Source: Bacteroidota bacterium
GTDB taxonomy: Bacteria > Bacteroidota > Bacteroidia > Bacteroidales > UBA7960
Assembly (NCBI GenBank): GCA_007694165.1
Contig: RECE01000269.1
Coordinates: forward strand, 1 to 34,165
Length of the DNA stretch: 34,165 bases
Direction of reading: 5' to 3'
Shown here: positions 32,768 through 34,165 of the stretch, piece after piece
How the letters are laid out: each line of letters begins with the position of its first letter
How positions within the stretch are numbered: the stretch's first letter is position 1
The notes under the pieces: generated by a model
Told to the model about the DNA's origin: nothing
Seen by the model: only the letters and a program-made list of their open reading frames with translations
Database searches by the model: none
Made by a program: the position numbers and the translations under genes

Positions 32768-33940
32768 CTACCTCAGGTTCCTGATGGCTCTATGTACATG
32801 TTCTTTGATTCGCAAATAAACATCTTTGGTGCAACCTTGCCCATCTACATCTACCAGTATTTTGTGATTCCGATAATAATTTACAATAGAATCATTGCGC
32901 TGTGCATGCTCCTCCAGCCTGGCAACAATGGTGGCAGCACTGGTATCATAAGGCATTTTCTCATCGGTTTTACTGCGTGCATCCAGCCTTTTAACGAGCT
33001 CCAGCTGTGGCACCTGGAGGTTTACCACGCAATTGATGGCACAGTTTTTCTTTTTCATGATACCGTCGAGAATATATGCCTGGACCAGGGTGCGGGGGTA
33101 ACCTTTGAAAACATATCCGCGATTTACACCGTCCGATTCCCGGAGCTTTTTTTCTATCATCCTGATAACAATTTCATCAGGCACCAGCAACCCTTTGGCC
33201 AGATAGGGTTTGATTTGCTGTGCAAGGGGAGAATCGGTTTCTGCCTCTGCTTTCAACAACTCACTGGTAGAAATATAAGTCAGGTTAAATTCATTGGCCA
33301 GCTTTTTGGCCTGGGTGGTTTTTCCCGAACCCGGGAAACCATACACCATGATATTTACAGGTTTGCTATTGATCTCCTCGGTAACATGATGGTTGATTCG
33401 GTTAAAGACCTCGTCGGTAGTTCCCATGCCATCTACCTTTACCAGCTTGTCGGTATCCTGGTAAAATTCGAGCAATGGAAGTGTTTTCTCATGATACTCC
33501 TGCAAACGCCGCTTAATTACTGCTGCATTGTCATCACTCCTTTCCTGCTCTTTGGCCCGCTGCAAAAGTCTCTGGGTGCACTCTTCATCCGATATCTCCA
33601 TGATGACGATCTTACTGAGCGAAGTTTGCAACCCGGTAAACAATCCATCAAGAATATAGGCCTGCACATAGGTTCTCGGGAAGCCATCAAAGAGAAAACC
33701 ATCGCTTGATTTTTCCGCCTGAATAGCATTGCCAATGATCTGTACGATGATTTCATCGTCTACCAGTCCACCAGACTCAATGATTTTCCGGGCTTGTTGT
33801 CCCAGGGGTGTATTGGCTTTGAGTTCATTTCGCAGGGCTTCTCCGGTAGAGATATAAGTGAGATTGTATTGCTTCATCAGCAAATCCGACTGTGTCCCTT
33901 TCCCTGCTCCGGGCGGGCCGAAAAGTATAAGGTTGAGCAT
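32768..33940 (-). CDS. adk: Adenylate kinase with a second, degenerate kinase domain
   Basis: At 390 residues the protein is twice the usual length of about 190-215, because it holds two adenylate-kinase domains. Domain 1 (1-185) keeps the P-loop GPPGAGKGT (8-16), the AMP-site STGEALR (31-37), DGFPR (85-89), and the lid with Arg134-Ser-Asp-Asp137 and Arg144/145; it should interconvert ATP + AMP and 2 ADP. Domain 2 (195-388) keeps a P-loop (GFPGSGKTT, 201-209) but has STSELLK where the AMP-binding Arg37 becomes Lys230, KGYPR for DGFPR (Asp85 to Lys279), and no RSDD in the lid. It may bind nucleotide without normal catalysis. The start is the ATG at 33940 and there is no signal peptide, so the protein is cytoplasmic. 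Confidence 0.9.
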   Translation of the reverse strand: MLNLILFGPPGAGKGTQSDLLMKQYNLTYISTGEALRNELKANTPLGQQARKIIESGGLVDDEIIVQIIGNAIQAEKSSDGFLFDGFPRTYVQAYILDGLFTGLQTSLSKIVIMEISDEECTQRLLQRAKEQERSDDNAAVIKRRLQEYHEKTLPLLEFYQDTDKLVKVDGMGTTDEVFNRINHHVTEEINSKPVNIMVYGFPGSGKTTQAKKLANEFNLTYISTSELLKAEAETDSPLAQQIKPYLAKGLLVPDEIVIRMIEKKLRESDGVNRGYVFKGYPRTLVQAYILDGIMKKKNCAINCVVNLQVPQLELVKRLDARSKTDEKMPYDTSAATIVARLEEHAQRNDSIVNYYRNHKILVDVDGQGCTKDVYLRIKEHVHRAIRNLR

Positions 33941-33991
33941 AGTTGTGTTGTTGTTTGGATATAAGGGTTCTGTTTTGATATGCTATGCATG

Positions 33992-33999
33992 CAAAAGTA
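33992..33999 (-). promoter_or_regulatory. Probable -7 box for adk
   Basis: On the minus strand TACTTTTG is the same octamer as in the tRNA-Gln and sdhC promoters, about 50 bases before the ATG. The upstream element is only T-rich (no TTG at 19-21 bases). Further out, to the window edge, is a small CAGGGC/GCCCTG hairpin (34063-34082) and no gene. Confidence 0.45.
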
Positions 34000-34165
34000 A
34001 AAACATTATTCAATTTAGGAAGGAAAAATCACGATTAAACTGAAGGATCCGGAATTTTACCCCAGGGCGCACCACTGCCCTGCCAGATATGGTTAATATG
34101 TTAATCCGGCCTCCGGGCATACAAGGTATACAAGGGGCATTTTCAGTTGCAGAACTTTAAAATAT

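Overview
The window looks like chromosomal DNA of a member of the Bacteroidota, probably order Bacteroidales. The evidence is the gene set: sdhC-sdhA-sdhB with a five-helix b558-type cytochrome, DUF2723 membrane proteins, a very long charged linker in IF-2, an unanchored TonB C-terminal protein and secreted C69 dipeptidases. Promoters also fit the Bacteroidota sigma factor pattern (TTTG, about 20 bp, TAnnTTTG), and most starts lack a Shine-Dalgarno sequence. I see no phage, transposase, rRNA or CRISPR array. The sequence reads as a stable chromosome with one accessory-looking operon.

Layout. 1-3.8 kb: tRNA-Gln and two tandem secreted C69 (PepD-like) dipeptidases, all on the minus strand. 3.9-5.7 kb: plus-strand genes for a lipoprotein, a TonB C-terminal protein and a QueD/PTPS-like enzyme. 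5.7-11.1 kb (minus): an operon of two related secreted pilin-like proteins, a 978-residue outer-membrane beta-barrel protein with terminal Ig-like domains, and a PapD-like chaperone. This order (subunits, usher, chaperone) makes it the most interesting part of the window. 11.5-12.4 kb (minus): a DUF1573 protein and an ArsR-type repressor with a probable self-operator. 12.7-16.1 kb (minus): sdhC-sdhA-sdhB. 16.3-17.7 kb (plus): a Xaa-Pro aminopeptidase. 17.8-19.2 kb (minus): a lipoprotein, a structured region without a convincing gene, and two very small ORFs. 19.5-25.8 kb (minus): rimP-nusA-infB with pgi attached, behind a strong promoter and an attenuator-like leader hairpin. 26.3-32.6 kb (minus): two tandem DUF2723 proteins of about 1,025 residues. 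32.8-33.9 kb (minus): a double-domain adenylate kinase whose second half has lost key residues.

How the genes work together. Most are housekeeping: the respiratory chain (sdhCAB), ribosome maturation, transcription and translation initiation (rimP-nusA-infB), glycolysis (pgi), nucleotide balance (adk) and peptide turnover (two C69 enzymes and the proline aminopeptidase). The envelope is represented by the lipoproteins, the DUF2723 pair (possible protein glycosylation) and the chaperone/barrel/subunit operon, which I infer to be a non-classical chaperone-usher-like surface assembly system. All functions are read from sequence motifs by eye; no database search was possible.
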